A program made the position numbers and the translations under genes. From Streptomyces akebiae (lineage in GTDB: Bacteria > Actinomycetota > Actinomycetes > Streptomycetales > Streptomycetaceae), in the NCBI RefSeq assembly GCF_019599145.1, contig NZ_CP080647.1, forward strand, positions 5,332,001 to 5,396,000: a stretch of DNA of 64,000 nucleotides, written 5' to 3'. Positions 35,117 through 43,482 of this stretch are shown here, piece after piece. Position 1 is the stretch's first letter. Each line of letters opens with the position of its first letter. The notes beneath the pieces were generated by a model, which was not told where the DNA came from, searched no databases, and worked only from the letters and a program-made list of their open reading frames with translations.

Positions 35117-36397
35117 GTGGAACATGAGGGAGCCGAGCCCTATTCCGACCTCGACAAGACTGCGTGGCCGCCGGTCGCCGACACCGACCAGCCGGTCGAC
35201 GGGACTCCAGTCCCCGAACCGGAGGGGTCCGTAAGCCCGGTTGAGGAGACGGCCGTGGCGCTCGCCCCCGACGGCGTGCAGGTCCTCGCCGACCTGCGGG
35301 CACAGATCAAGCGGTATGTGGCGATGCCCAGCGAGGAGGCCGTCACCGCGGTGACGCTGTGGGTGGCTGCCACTCACCTGCAGCCCGCGTGGCAGCACGC
35401 ACCGCGTCTGGCGATCGTGGCTCCGGAGAAACGGTGCGGCAAGTCGCGGCTGCTGGATGTGGTGACCGAGACCGTGAGCAGCCCTCTGATCACGGTCAAC
35501 GCCAGCCCTGCCGCGATCTTCCGTTCGATCACCGAGGAGGACCCGCCGACCCTCCTGGTCGACGAGGCGGACACCCTCTTCGGCACCGCCAAGGCAGCGG
35601 AGAAGAACGAGGACCTGCGCGGCCTGCTCAACGCGGGGCACCAACGGAACCGGCCCACGCTTCGGGTCTCCGGGCCGGAGCACAAGCCGCAGGCATTCCC
35701 CACCTTCGCCATGGCGGCGCTGGCCGGTATCAACGATCTGCCCGACACGATCATGGATCGGTCCGTGGTCATCCGGATGCGCCGCCGGGCGGCGGGGGAG
35801 AAGGTGGCGGCCTTCCGTACGAGTCGGGACACCCCCGCCCTGCACGCCGTACGCGACCGGCTCGCCGCCTGGCTGACGCCGCTGCACGCCCTGGCGATGG
35901 ACATGGAGCCACCGATGCCGGTCGAGGACCGTGCGGCGGACACCTGGGAGCCGCTGGTGATCATCGCCGACCTCGCCGGTGGCGAATGGTCCGCGCTCGC
36001 TCGCACCGCGTGCCGCGCCATGACCGACTACGAAGTTGGGCAGGACGAGGAAGGCGGGCTGCGGACCCGGCTTCTGGTCGGTATCCGCAGGGCCTTCGCC
36101 GCCGAGAACGACCCGGCGGTACTGGGCACGAAGCGGCTGCTGGAGCACCTCAATGCGGACAAGGAAGCGCCGTGGGCGGAGTACGGCGCCAACGGCCTGA
36201 CCGCCCGTGGCCTGCAGGTACTGCTGAAGCCGTACGGCATCGGCTCGGCCAACCGCCGCTTCGGTGACGGCTCCCAGGCCAAGGGCTTCGCGCGCAACCA
36301 GTTCCTCGACACCTGGGCCCGCTACTGCCCCGAGCCGGGCCCTCCGGCTGAGCCTGCCGATCCGGTGGCCGAGCCGCTGCCTGGCACCGCAGCCTGA
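35117..36397 (+). CDS. DUF3631-domain ATPase
   Basis: The 426-residue P-loop protein has an acidic N-terminus. The nucleotide-binding core has Walker A APEKRCGKSRLLD, Walker B PPTLLVDEADTLF, a sensor-like segment LAGINDLPDTIMDRS and the Arg-rich VVIRMRRRAAGE. The C-terminal region carries LTARGLQVLLKPYGIGS, the DUF3631 end. Such proteins are standard in the replication module of actinomycete integrative elements and plasmids and probably act as helicase-like replication or transfer ATPases. Start GTG 35117 with GAGGAG upstream is preferred over a much longer frame. Confidence 0.85.
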   Translation: MEHEGAEPYSDLDKTAWPPVADTDQPVDGTPVPEPEGSVSPVEETAVALAPDGVQVLADLRAQIKRYVAMPSEEAVTAVTLWVAATHLQPAWQHAPRLAIVAPEKRCGKSRLLDVVTETVSSPLITVNASPAAIFRSITEEDPPTLLVDEADTLFGTAKAAEKNEDLRGLLNAGHQRNRPTLRVSGPEHKPQAFPTFAMAALAGINDLPDTIMDRSVVIRMRRRAAGEKVAAFRTSRDTPALHAVRDRLAAWLTPLHALAMDMEPPMPVEDRAADTWEPLVIIADLAGGEWSALARTACRAMTDYEVGQDEEGGLRTRLLVGIRRAFAAENDPAVLGTKRLLEHLNADKEAPWAEYGANGLTARGLQVLLKPYGIGSANRRFGDGSQAKGFARNQFLDTWARYCPEPGPPAEPADPVAEPLPGTAA

Positions 36398-36485
36398 CCC
36401 GACTCGACCCGTCGCACTCGTCCCCGCGCAGGTCAGCGCGGGGACGAGTCACGGACCCGCAACGAGTCGTCCCGACATCAACAGT

Positions 36486-36523
36486 CCACTCGTACCTGCT
36501 GTGAGCAGGCATGCAACGAGTGG
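36486..36523 (+). repeat. Structured intergenic hairpin, copy 1
   Basis: The outer stem is CCACTCGT/ACGAGTGG and the inner stem CCTGCT/AGCAGG, joined by a short loop, in the gap before the DUF2637 gene. A related element at 37526-37561 differs by compensating base changes. Both are preceded by GAGTCG and an AACATCAAC/CCTCAAC-like word. Confidence 0.65.
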
Positions 36524-36589
36524 GACGAGTCTCCGCGCCCCCTCGCGTCACCCTGTGATCGCCGCCAACCCCACCTGGAGTGCCTGCGC

Positions 36590-37414
36590 TTGACTTCCCC
36601 CACCACCGCTTCGTCCGCTGTACCGGGCACCGCTGCGATCCGCGTCGGCATCGCGATGCTCGCCGCGTTCGCCTTCGCGCTCTCCTATGACGCCCTGCGG
36701 CAGATGGCCGTCGCCGTCCACATCCGTGGGTTGCTCACCTACGCCTTCCCGCTCGTGATCGACGGGTTCATCGCCATCGGCGTCGGCGCCCTGCTCATGC
36801 TGCGCGCCGCGCCCCTTCGGTCCCGCGTCTACGTCTGGGTGCTCGTCGGGGCGGCCACCATCACCAGCATCTGGGCCAACGCCCTACACGCGGTCCGTCT
36901 CAACCAGCAGACCCGCCACATCGGCAGCCTGCGCCTCGACGACTACACGGTCGGCGCCCTGTCCGCCATCGCCCCGCTCGCCCTGGCTGGCGCTGTCCAC
37001 CTCTACATCGTCATCTGTCGCCAACCTGCCACGCCCGAGCGGCAGGCTCACGCCACGTCGAGCCACAACGACGACACCGGTTCGCCGGAGCCACCTCAGC
37101 CGCAGCCCGACGCGGGTGACGTCCCTGCCGATGTGGCTACCGCTTCTGCCGATGTGGCGCGATCCACAGCCGAGCCACAAGGGGATGACGCCAGCCCCAT
37201 CCCCGACGAGCTGCTCTCCATTGCCCGTACCGCACGGCTGGGGCGCGGTGACCGGGCCTCCCGCCGCCACATCGAAGACGCCATCCGCGCCAAGAACCGC
37301 ACCATCGGCAGGGCGGAGGCGGAAAGGATCAAGGCCATCCTGCAAGCCGAACTGGATGCCGCTGCCGCCCAGCGGCAGACCGAAGGGGAGAAGACATCGG
37401 TCGGCGTGCGCTGA
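36590..37414 (+). CDS. DUF2637 membrane protein
   Basis: The 274-residue protein has four hydrophobic helices in its first 145 residues: RVGIAMLAAFAFALSYDALR, LLTYAFPLVIDGFIAIGVGA, VYVWVLVGAATITSIWANAL and VGALSAIAPLALAGAVHLYI. A Pro/Glu/Ala-rich linker and a basic C-terminal helix pair (RIKAILQAELDAAAAQRQ) with an HTH-like look (GDRASRRHIEDAIRAKNRT) follow. This is the DUF2637 layout, common in Streptomyces plasmids and integrative elements and often described as a spread or excisionase-neighbour protein. Start TTG 36590 is likely. The role in transfer is inferred from its neighbours. Confidence 0.85.
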   Translation: MTSPTTASSAVPGTAAIRVGIAMLAAFAFALSYDALRQMAVAVHIRGLLTYAFPLVIDGFIAIGVGALLMLRAAPLRSRVYVWVLVGAATITSIWANALHAVRLNQQTRHIGSLRLDDYTVGALSAIAPLALAGAVHLYIVICRQPATPERQAHATSSHNDDTGSPEPPQPQPDAGDVPADVATASADVARSTAEPQGDDASPIPDELLSIARTARLGRGDRASRRHIEDAIRAKNRTIGRAEAERIKAILQAELDAAAAQRQTEGEKTSVGVR

Positions 37415-37525
37415 GACCGGCCGCGCCGGCGTCCCGCCCTTCTCGACTCGTATCTTCCGTCCCCGTGCGGGCTGGCACGAGGACGGAGCACGTACTCGCG
37501 ACGAGTCGACCCAACCTCAACACCT

Positions 37526-37561
37526 CACCCGTACCTGCCTTGACCAGGCATGCGACGGGTG
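37526..37561 (+). repeat. Structured intergenic hairpin, copy 2
   Basis: The outer stem CACCCGT/ACGGGTG replaces the CACTCGT/ACGAGTG of copy 1, with both partners changed so pairing is kept. The inner stem is CCTG/CAGG. It lies before the mobC-like gene, and an inverted GAGTCG/CGACTC pair lies just outside. Confidence 0.65.
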
Positions 37562-37593
37562 CGACGACTCAGATCACCCCACGGAGAACCCGC

Positions 37594-38238
37594 ATGCACG
37601 ACCCGTCCCACGACCCCTCCACCACTCAGGTGGAGATGACCGCCGCGCCAGCCACGACCGCGTCAGCAAGGTATGCCGTTGGACCGTCCAAGGACGGCCG
37701 CAACGGGGATGCCTCCGCCCCGGGGGTGGCGGAGACACTCGGGCACCAGGGGGCACCCGAGGAGAAACAGCCCGACACCGCCGCCGTGCCGCTGCCGCGA
37801 GCCGCCGACACCGCCGCGCTGCACCGTGTCGCCCGACGCCGCCAGCGTGAATCCGTCCAGCGCAAAGAGCGCGTCGACGTCCGCTACAGCGTCGACGAGA
37901 AGGCCGACATCCTCGCCGAGGCCCGGTCGCTGAACATCGCAGCCGCCCACTACGTCGGCGCGGTCGTCATGGCCCACGTCCACGGTGACCTCGGCCTGCC
38001 CGGCCAGCGCACCGAGCTCGACGACTACATCGACGAGCTGACCGCCCTGCGCCGAGAGGTCGCCAAGATCGGCCACAACGTCAACCAGATCGCCAAGAAG
38101 GTCAACTCCGGCGGTCATCCACACCCTGGGGATACAGCCGTCCTGGCCCAGGCCGAGCAGACCGTGAGTGCGGTGGGCGCCGCCGTCCGCCACATCGCGT
38201 CCGCCGCGAACCAGGCCGTCACCGTGAAGGCGGCCTGA
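37594..38238 (+). CDS. MobC-like mobilisation (relaxosome) protein
   Basis: The 214-residue protein has a disordered N-terminus of about 75 residues. A ribbon-helix-helix-like segment (RVDVRYSVDEKADILAEARS) and the MobC signature LTALRREVAKIGHNVNQIAKKVNSGG follow, the latter aiding strand separation at the transfer origin and relaxase recruitment. The ATG at 37594 has GGAG eight bases upstream. Its stop overlaps the relaxase ATG (TGATG), so the two proteins are coproduced. No nic site could be fixed by eye. The hairpin at 37526-37561 just upstream is a possible oriT component. Confidence 0.85.
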   Translation: MHDPSHDPSTTQVEMTAAPATTASARYAVGPSKDGRNGDASAPGVAETLGHQGAPEEKQPDTAAVPLPRAADTAALHRVARRRQRESVQRKERVDVRYSVDEKADILAEARSLNIAAAHYVGAVVMAHVHGDLGLPGQRTELDDYIDELTALRREVAKIGHNVNQIAKKVNSGGHPHPGDTAVLAQAEQTVSAVGAAVRHIASAANQAVTVKAA

Positions 38239-39926
38239 TGATCCCGAAGATCAGCAGCGGCAAGAGCACCGCGGGCCTGATCCGGTACCTGTTCGACACG
38301 AAGAGGGCCAAGGACCACACCGATCCGCACCTGGTCGCCTCCTGGGACGGCTTCGCCCCCGACCCCGGCCGCGCCGACGACTTCGCCGCCACCAAGAAAC
38401 TCCTTGTGGCCGACCTCGACCTGCACGTCAAGCAAGCCCGGCGGCTCAACCGCGCCCCCGAGCAGCACGTGTGGCACTGCTCGATCCGGGCCGCCAAGTC
38501 CGACCGCCACCTCAGCGACGAGGAGTGGGCCGACATCGCCCGCCGCGTCGTGGCGGCCACGGGGATCGCGCCGGACGGTGACCCGGACGGCTGCCGGTGG
38601 GTGGCCGTCCGCCACGCCCCCGACCACATCCACATCGCCGCCACCAAGGTGCGCGGCGACCTGAGCACCGCACGCCACTGGAACGACTACATCAACGCCA
38701 ACCGTGAACTCGCCGCCGTCGAGAAGGAGTACGGCCTCTTCCGCGTCGCACGCGGCGACCGTACCGCCGCCAAGCGGCCCACCCGCGCCGAACAGGAGAA
38801 GGCCCGCCGCGCCGGCCACGACAAGCCCGCCCGCGACCGCCTGCGCGTCACCATCCGGACCGCCGTGGCCGCTGCTTCAAGCGTCGAGGAGTTCGTCCAC
38901 CTGCTCAGCCACACCGACGGAGTCCTCGTCGAGATGGTGTACTTCCCCTCCGGCGACGTACGCGGCTACAAGGTCGCCAGCGAAGACACCACCACCGCCG
39001 ACAAACAACCCGTCTGGTTCTCCGGCTACGACCTCGCCCCCGACCTGTCCCTCCCTCAGATTCGAAAGCGCCTGGAGAACACCGAAGCACAGCCCACCGA
39101 CGAGCTAGGCCGACGCAGGCCCGACCCCTGGCACCAGGCCACCGCCGCCACCGAACGCATCTCCCACCACCTCGACCAGAGCGACGACGAAGCCTCCCAA
39201 GCCCACATAGCCGCCTTCGGTGAAGCCCTCGACTCCCTCCCTCTCATCGCGCCCCAGGACCTGCGTCCTCAACTCCGAGAAGCAGCCACCGCCTTCGAGC
39301 GAGCCACCCGCTCCCGCATCCAGGCTGAACACCACCACGCCCGAGCCCTGCGCGGCGCCGTACGAGCCATACTCCGCGAGCCCGCCCCCAAGGACCGCAC
39401 AGCCCTGGCGATGTTCCTCGACGCCGCGATCCTCACCGTTATCGCCGCCGCCCGCTGGCACCAGCTCCGCCACCACGACCAACAAGTCGCAGCCGCCCAC
39501 CAGAGCCTGCTCCACCTCCAGGCTGCCTATGACCAAGCCGCAGCCGCGCCGCTGGCCGCCCTCGCCCAGCGCCGACCGCCCCAGCAGACCGTGGACCGGC
39601 ACATCCGTCACCTACGCCAGGCCGTGCCCGACCACGCTCAGCAAGTCGTAGAAGACCCGGCCTTCGATGCCTTCGCGGTGACCCTCACCGAAGCCGAGGC
39701 TGCTGGCCACGATCCGGCACAACTCCTCCAAGGGGCAGTCGACCAGCGCGCCTTGGGCGACGCGGACTCGCCCGCACGCGTCCTGGTCTGGCGCATCCAA
39801 CGTCTCACCGCAACGCCGTCGCCGAGCACGCGAACCGGCCTTGCTTCCACCCCGCACACTTCGTACGGGACGACACCGCAGCCTGCGCCTCTCCCCTTGG
39901 TAGCGGGCGTACAGCGCCGTCGCTGA
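38238..39926 (+). CDS. Relaxase (MobA/VirD2-type mobilisation nuclease)
   Basis: The 562-residue DNA-nicking relaxase has an N-terminal catalytic domain starting MIPKISSGKSTAGLIRYLFD. The three-His metal motif region is VWHCSIRAAKSDRHLSDEEW and VAVRHAPDHIHIAATKVRGD (HxxDHxHI). The rest is helical and Arg/Gln/Ala-rich. It should nick the element at its transfer origin and pilot the strand into a conjugation channel supplied by another element. It is coupled to mobC. No coupling protein or TraB-like translocase gene follows. Confidence 0.88.
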   Translation: MIPKISSGKSTAGLIRYLFDTKRAKDHTDPHLVASWDGFAPDPGRADDFAATKKLLVADLDLHVKQARRLNRAPEQHVWHCSIRAAKSDRHLSDEEWADIARRVVAATGIAPDGDPDGCRWVAVRHAPDHIHIAATKVRGDLSTARHWNDYINANRELAAVEKEYGLFRVARGDRTAAKRPTRAEQEKARRAGHDKPARDRLRVTIRTAVAAASSVEEFVHLLSHTDGVLVEMVYFPSGDVRGYKVASEDTTTADKQPVWFSGYDLAPDLSLPQIRKRLENTEAQPTDELGRRRPDPWHQATAATERISHHLDQSDDEASQAHIAAFGEALDSLPLIAPQDLRPQLREAATAFERATRSRIQAEHHHARALRGAVRAILREPAPKDRTALAMFLDAAILTVIAAARWHQLRHHDQQVAAAHQSLLHLQAAYDQAAAAPLAALAQRRPPQQTVDRHIRHLRQAVPDHAQQVVEDPAFDAFAVTLTEAEAAGHDPAQLLQGAVDQRALGDADSPARVLVWRIQRLTATPSPSTRTGLASTPHTSYGTTPQPAPLPLVAGVQRRR

Positions 39927-40123
39927 TTCTCAACTGCCAGCTGGACCGCCGCTTCAGGGCTGGTCAACCTCGGTGCGGCTTGGGGTTGACCGGCTCCGAG
40001 ACAGGCGGCATCCGTGCGAATCGCGCGCCACGGAGAAGCACTTGTGCAAAATCTATGACATCAACTAAAGTGCGCCTGCCGGTTAACTGCTCCAATGCGA
40101 AGTCCGATCAGAGGAGTCGTCGC
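39927..40123 (+). other. Gap between relaxase and the protease pair
   Basis: The 197 bp contain an AT-richer part at about 40040-40090 that likely holds the promoter of the next operon, and the ribosome site GAGGAG at 40111. Confidence 0.45.
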
Positions 40124-40933
40124 ATGAGTGTGCATCTTCCCTCCTGGACGACCGATGTGTTCGGCGAGCAGGCACCCGCGGTCCGTGTGGGCCTCGGGCA
40201 GGCGCTGCGAAACATGCAGGCGAACGCCCAGGCAGCACAGGAACAGACTGATTCGCGTACCAACCACACCTACGGCTCGGCCCGGTGGCAAGGCCAGTTC
40301 GAGCGGGTGTGGGAGGAGTTGAAGGATCTGCCGGGCGCCACTCCCGTCAAGCCGTTCGGGTTCCCGTTCGAGCTGATGATCGTGGGGAACGGTCTGCTCT
40401 ATCCGTTCCTGTACTCGAAGACCAAGTCGGACGTACGTACAGCTCGCATTCCTCGCGAGTCCCGCTTGGTGAAGGAGTTGTTCAACTTCGCGCCGCCCCC
40501 CACCCATGAGCAGGGTGCGTTCGAGCTGGACGGCTTTGACGAGAGCGCTGAGGTGGTGAAGCCCAGAGGTGGTCTCGCGGCTGTGCCGCCCGGTACGCAA
40601 CTGATCCTGGTTCCCTTCGCGTGCAACGCTTCCGAGCTGCTGGAGGCTCATTGGGGCAGGGCCGCGCTGGGAGCGGAGCGACGCCTGGAGTGGGCGACCC
40701 TCCCGGAGCCGCTTCCACTGCCGGAAACCGTCACCTTCCACGGCCAGCGTCTGGGGACGATCCCCAAGCAGGCAACTTCGTCCGAGCGGGAACTGACAAG
40801 CTTCGACGGCGGGGCACAGCCGACGTTTACGCTGTCGTCGCGTGCGAGCGTTGATCAACAGCGTGACGTTCCGCCGCTGACCGAAGCAGAGCCGGCCGAC
40901 GACCAGACCAGCGAAGACGATGCGAACGATTAA
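40124..40933 (+). CDS. Unknown protein paired with XRE/ImmA-IrrE protease
   Basis: The 269-residue protein starts MSVHLPSWTTDVFGEQAPA. It has a helical N-terminus rich in Gln/Ala (LRNMQANAQAAQEQTDSR), a central segment FGFPFELMIVGNGLLYPFLY with alternating hydrophobics, and a disordered acidic C-terminus ending TSEDDAND. No known motif is recognised. Its last 14 bp overlap the start of the protease gene, so the two proteins are produced together. The arrangement, an unknown effector upstream of an XRE-ImmA fusion, resembles toxin-antitoxin or phage-sensing modules. ATG 40124 has a GAGGAG site. Confidence 0.7.
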   Translation: MSVHLPSWTTDVFGEQAPAVRVGLGQALRNMQANAQAAQEQTDSRTNHTYGSARWQGQFERVWEELKDLPGATPVKPFGFPFELMIVGNGLLYPFLYSKTKSDVRTARIPRESRLVKELFNFAPPPTHEQGAFELDGFDESAEVVKPRGGLAAVPPGTQLILVPFACNASELLEAHWGRAALGAERRLEWATLPEPLPLPETVTFHGQRLGTIPKQATSSERELTSFDGGAQPTFTLSSRASVDQQRDVPPLTEAEPADDQTSEDDAND

Positions 40934-42086
40934 GCAAGACCTCATCCCGGGCTTGGAGGAGCGGGGCACCACGCCCCGCGCCATTTCCGACGGCTTCGAT
41001 CCCACCCGTCTGACGCAGGCGCGTCGGCTGGCTGAGATGACGAAGAAGGACGTCGCGCAGGCTCTTGGGGTGACTCCGGCGGCCGTGGGCCAGTACGAGA
41101 CGGGGGTGTCCCGTCCTCGTCCGGACCTCATCCCCCGTCTTGCCGAAGTGCTCGGTGTGCCTGCCACTTTCTTCTTGGTCGGCCGTCCGGCAAACCGGCT
41201 CGACTCCTCCATGGCCCATTTCCGCAGCTTGCGCAGCACACCGAAGTCGCAGAGGGAACGCGCCCTGGCCTTCGCCGAACAGGTGTGGGAACTCACCTAC
41301 GCCCTCGAACGGCGGATTCAGCTTCCCCTGGTGAACCTGCCCGGCTTCGCCGGCGGCGAGGTCCATCCCGGAGCGGAACTGCCCACCGACCCTGCAGCGG
41401 CAGCACGAGAGCTTCGGCGGCGTTGGGGGATGGGGGATGGGCCGGTCACCCACCTCGTCCGACGTATGGAATCCCACGGCATCGTTGTCGTGATGCCGCC
41501 CGCGTCCGATCCTTCGGCGGCGACCGTGGACGCGTTCTCCACCAGGGCGGCGCGCCCGCTCGTGGTCCTCACAGCGAATCGGGCGGACGACGTCTACCGC
41601 CATCGCTTCACGGCCGCCCACGAGCTCGGGCACCTCGTGCTTCACGGCGACGCCACCGGTGACAGCCGACAGGAGAAGGAGGCCGACGCCTTCGCTGCCG
41701 AGTTCCTCACACCCCAGGGCAGCATCCTGCCCCTCTTGCCGAAGCGGATGGATCTCGCGCGTCTGGCCGAGCTGAGGCAGGTCTGGGGTGTCTCCATCCA
41801 CTCGCTCGTCTACCGGTGCCGTGAACTCGGCCTGATCTCCGACGCCACGAGCAGCCGCGCATATCAGCGGCTTCGTGCGCTGGATGGTCAGCCCGGTTTC
41901 ATCCCTGAGTCGGTATCGAACTATTCCGGGGAGCAGCCGTCTCTACTGCGCCAAGCCTTCGAACTGGCCTGCAAAGAAGCGGACCTCTCGGTGGCCGCAC
42001 TGGCCCATGAACTGGCCTGGACGCCCAAGCGGGTTCGTGAACTGCTCGATGTCCAGGAACAGCGACCCGTTCTCCGCCTTGTGTAG
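40920..42086 (+). CDS. XRE regulator fused to ImmA/IrrE metallopeptidase
   Basis: The 388-residue protein has an N-terminal helix-turn-helix (LTQARRLAEMTKKDVAQALG, AVGQYETGVSRPRPDLIPRL). A linker and an ImmA/IrrE zinc-protease domain follow, with active site FTAAHELGHLVLHGD (HELGH at about residues 234-238) and the third-ligand region EKEADAFAAEFLTP. The C-terminal part is a second helical domain with a possible HTH (LSVAALAHELAWTPKRVREL). Such fusions cleave or control a partner repressor or toxin on stress or phage signals. The partner here is probably the overlapping upstream gene. Confidence 0.85.
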   Translation: MRTIKQDLIPGLEERGTTPRAISDGFDPTRLTQARRLAEMTKKDVAQALGVTPAAVGQYETGVSRPRPDLIPRLAEVLGVPATFFLVGRPANRLDSSMAHFRSLRSTPKSQRERALAFAEQVWELTYALERRIQLPLVNLPGFAGGEVHPGAELPTDPAAAARELRRRWGMGDGPVTHLVRRMESHGIVVVMPPASDPSAATVDAFSTRAARPLVVLTANRADDVYRHRFTAAHELGHLVLHGDATGDSRQEKEADAFAAEFLTPQGSILPLLPKRMDLARLAELRQVWGVSIHSLVYRCRELGLISDATSSRAYQRLRALDGQPGFIPESVSNYSGEQPSLLRQAFELACKEADLSVAALAHELAWTPKRVRELLDVQEQRPVLRLV

Positions 42087-42125
42087 TAACGACTCAGTCC
42101 CTGCGGCGCTGTTCCGCCCGTAGTT

Positions 42126-42548
42126 TCAGTCCCGGGTGGCGCCGTCGGGCCACAGAACGCTCACGGGTACATCTTTCTGCCGCGCGTAGGTGACGACGTC
42201 AGCGGTGCCACCGTAGCCGCGGGCGGGCTGGCCATCCCAGACGGCGAGGAGTTCGGCGACCTGGTCGACGAGGAGTTCGCTGCCTGCCATGTGGGCGTTG
42301 GAGTCGGAGGCGTCGAGGCCCGTGCGGTGGACGTCGACAGCTCGGTGGAGGAGGTCGTCGTAGGTGGGGTGGTGCCAGTCGGGTAGGTCGGCGCGGTACT
42401 GCTCGGCCGGGAGATCGACCTCAATTTTTCCGCCGTGGTCGAGGACGGTCCGAGCGGACCAGGCGTCGGGGCCGTCGGCGACGCAGCTGACGCTGACGAG
42501 ATCTGAAGCGTCGTACGGCTTGATCGCTTCGGTGAGGAGAGCGCGTAC
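42126..42548 (-). pseudogene. N-terminally truncated SLOG/LOG-like hypothetical gene
   Basis: This minus-strand frame of 140 codons has no start codon and a TAG immediately before it, so it is easily missed. It reads VRALLTEAIKPYDASDLVSV, SCVADGPDAWSARTVLDHGG, DLPDWHHPTYDDLLHRAVDV, SELLVDQVAELLAVWDGQPA, RGYGGTADVVTYARQKDVPV and ends SVLWPDGATRD. The codon bias is normal, and the segments (a strand after V-S-V-S-C, AVWDGQPARGYGGTADVV) resemble Rossmann-like nucleotide-handling proteins of the SLOG kind. The N-terminal part was lost, possibly by a recombination event at about 42550. Confidence 0.75.
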
Positions 42549-42563
42549 CTATCGTTCGACCTC

Positions 42564-42872
42564 GTGGGACAGGCCGCGGTGTCCGGTGGTCCCGCTTCTC
42601 ATAGCTCTTGGTTCCTCGCGTTGTGTGGTGTCGCCACCGAACTGGCTCGGAGAACCGGTGAGCTGGCGCTGGCCATCGGCGGATCCTGGAACGGAACCGG
42701 AGAGTGGCTGGCCCGCTGTCTCGACATCACGGCACCAGGGCTCAGCCTGCGCCTGCACCACGGCGTCCGCGAGGCGCTCAAGGGGCAGGTCGAACCCCTC
42801 ATCGATGTGGTGGACGAGGTACTCGGGCAGGCCAGCGGCCGGTTCTGGGTCGGCGACAAGCGCTCCGGCTGA
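42564..42872 (+). CDS. Hypothetical short protein
   Basis: The 102-residue frame on the plus strand begins at GTG 42564. The second half has strong Streptomyces codon bias and reads like folded protein (SLRLHHGVREALKGQVEPLI, DVVDEVLGQASGRFWVGD). The first third is weaker. It may be the surviving 3' part of a larger gene joined to the pseudogene break at about 42550. No function is recognised, and an opposite-strand frame is less convincing. Confidence 0.4.
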   Translation: MGQAAVSGGPASHSSWFLALCGVATELARRTGELALAIGGSWNGTGEWLARCLDITAPGLSLRLHHGVREALKGQVEPLIDVVDEVLGQASGRFWVGDKRSG

Positions 42873-42936
42873 AAGCGATGAACGGGCCCGGCTACCGGTG
42901 CCAGCTTGTACGCGTGACCGCACGACGCAGCCCTGA

Positions 42937-43482
42937 TCACGACCGCTCGGACAGCCTGGGGGCGAGCAGCTCCAGTACTTCCTCCCAGCGGTAGCGGTCG
43001 GCCCCGCCGCCGGCCTTCGGGCGATGTGGCTCGTACGAGCCGATCAGGACGCCCATCTCGCGTAGCTGCTCCAGGTTCCGGCGGTATGCGGGGTGGGCGG
43101 CCTGGGCGGAGTTCAGGTAGGGCAGTACGGCGATGGGGACGTCCATGGCGGGTGCTTCGCACAGGATGCCGAGGGCAAGGTTGTCGGAGATTCCGGCGGC
43201 CCATTTGTTGACGGTGTTGAAGCTGGCCGGTGCGACCGCGATCGCGTCGGCGGGCCGGGTCGGGCGCGGCTCGCCCGCCGAGCGCCAGGCCGAGCGGATG
43301 GGGCGTCCGATCTGACGCTCCACCGCCTCCACATCAAGAAAGCCGAGCCCTTGTGGCGTGGCGACGACCCCGACATCCCACTGCCGCTCGTGTGCTGCGG
43401 TGATCAGTTTGCCGACGTCACCGGCGACTCCGGCCGCGCAGACCACGATCTGGAGGAACGGCTTGTCGGACTGGTCACTCAC
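42937..43482 (-). CDS. Flavoprotein of the HFCD/phosphopantothenoylcysteine decarboxylase type
   Basis: The 181-residue Rossmann-like flavoprotein begins LQIVVCAAGVAGDVGKLITA. The flavin/substrate region is RPADAIAVAPASFNTVNKWA, followed by GISDNLALGILCEA and a PYLN segment. These are the PASANT-like and N-K-x-A features of FMN-dependent cysteine decarboxylases and related lantibiotic decarboxylases. The GTG overlaps the stop of the XRE-TPR regulator gene (GTGA). The natural substrate is unknown. Neighbouring nucleotide-modifying genes on the divergent strand suggest, by inference, a role in the same small-molecule pathway. Confidence 0.82.
   Translation of the reverse strand: MSDQSDKPFLQIVVCAAGVAGDVGKLITAAHERQWDVGVVATPQGLGFLDVEAVERQIGRPIRSAWRSAGEPRPTRPADAIAVAPASFNTVNKWAAGISDNLALGILCEAPAMDVPIAVLPYLNSAQAAHPAYRRNLEQLREMGVLIGSYEPHRPKAGGGADRYRWEEVLELLAPRLSERS

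Noticed and set aside
42549..42923. Minus-strand frame opposite the 102-residue hypothetical
   Set aside because: Codon third-position GC and protein-like segments favour the plus-strand frame. The minus frame has no ribosome site.
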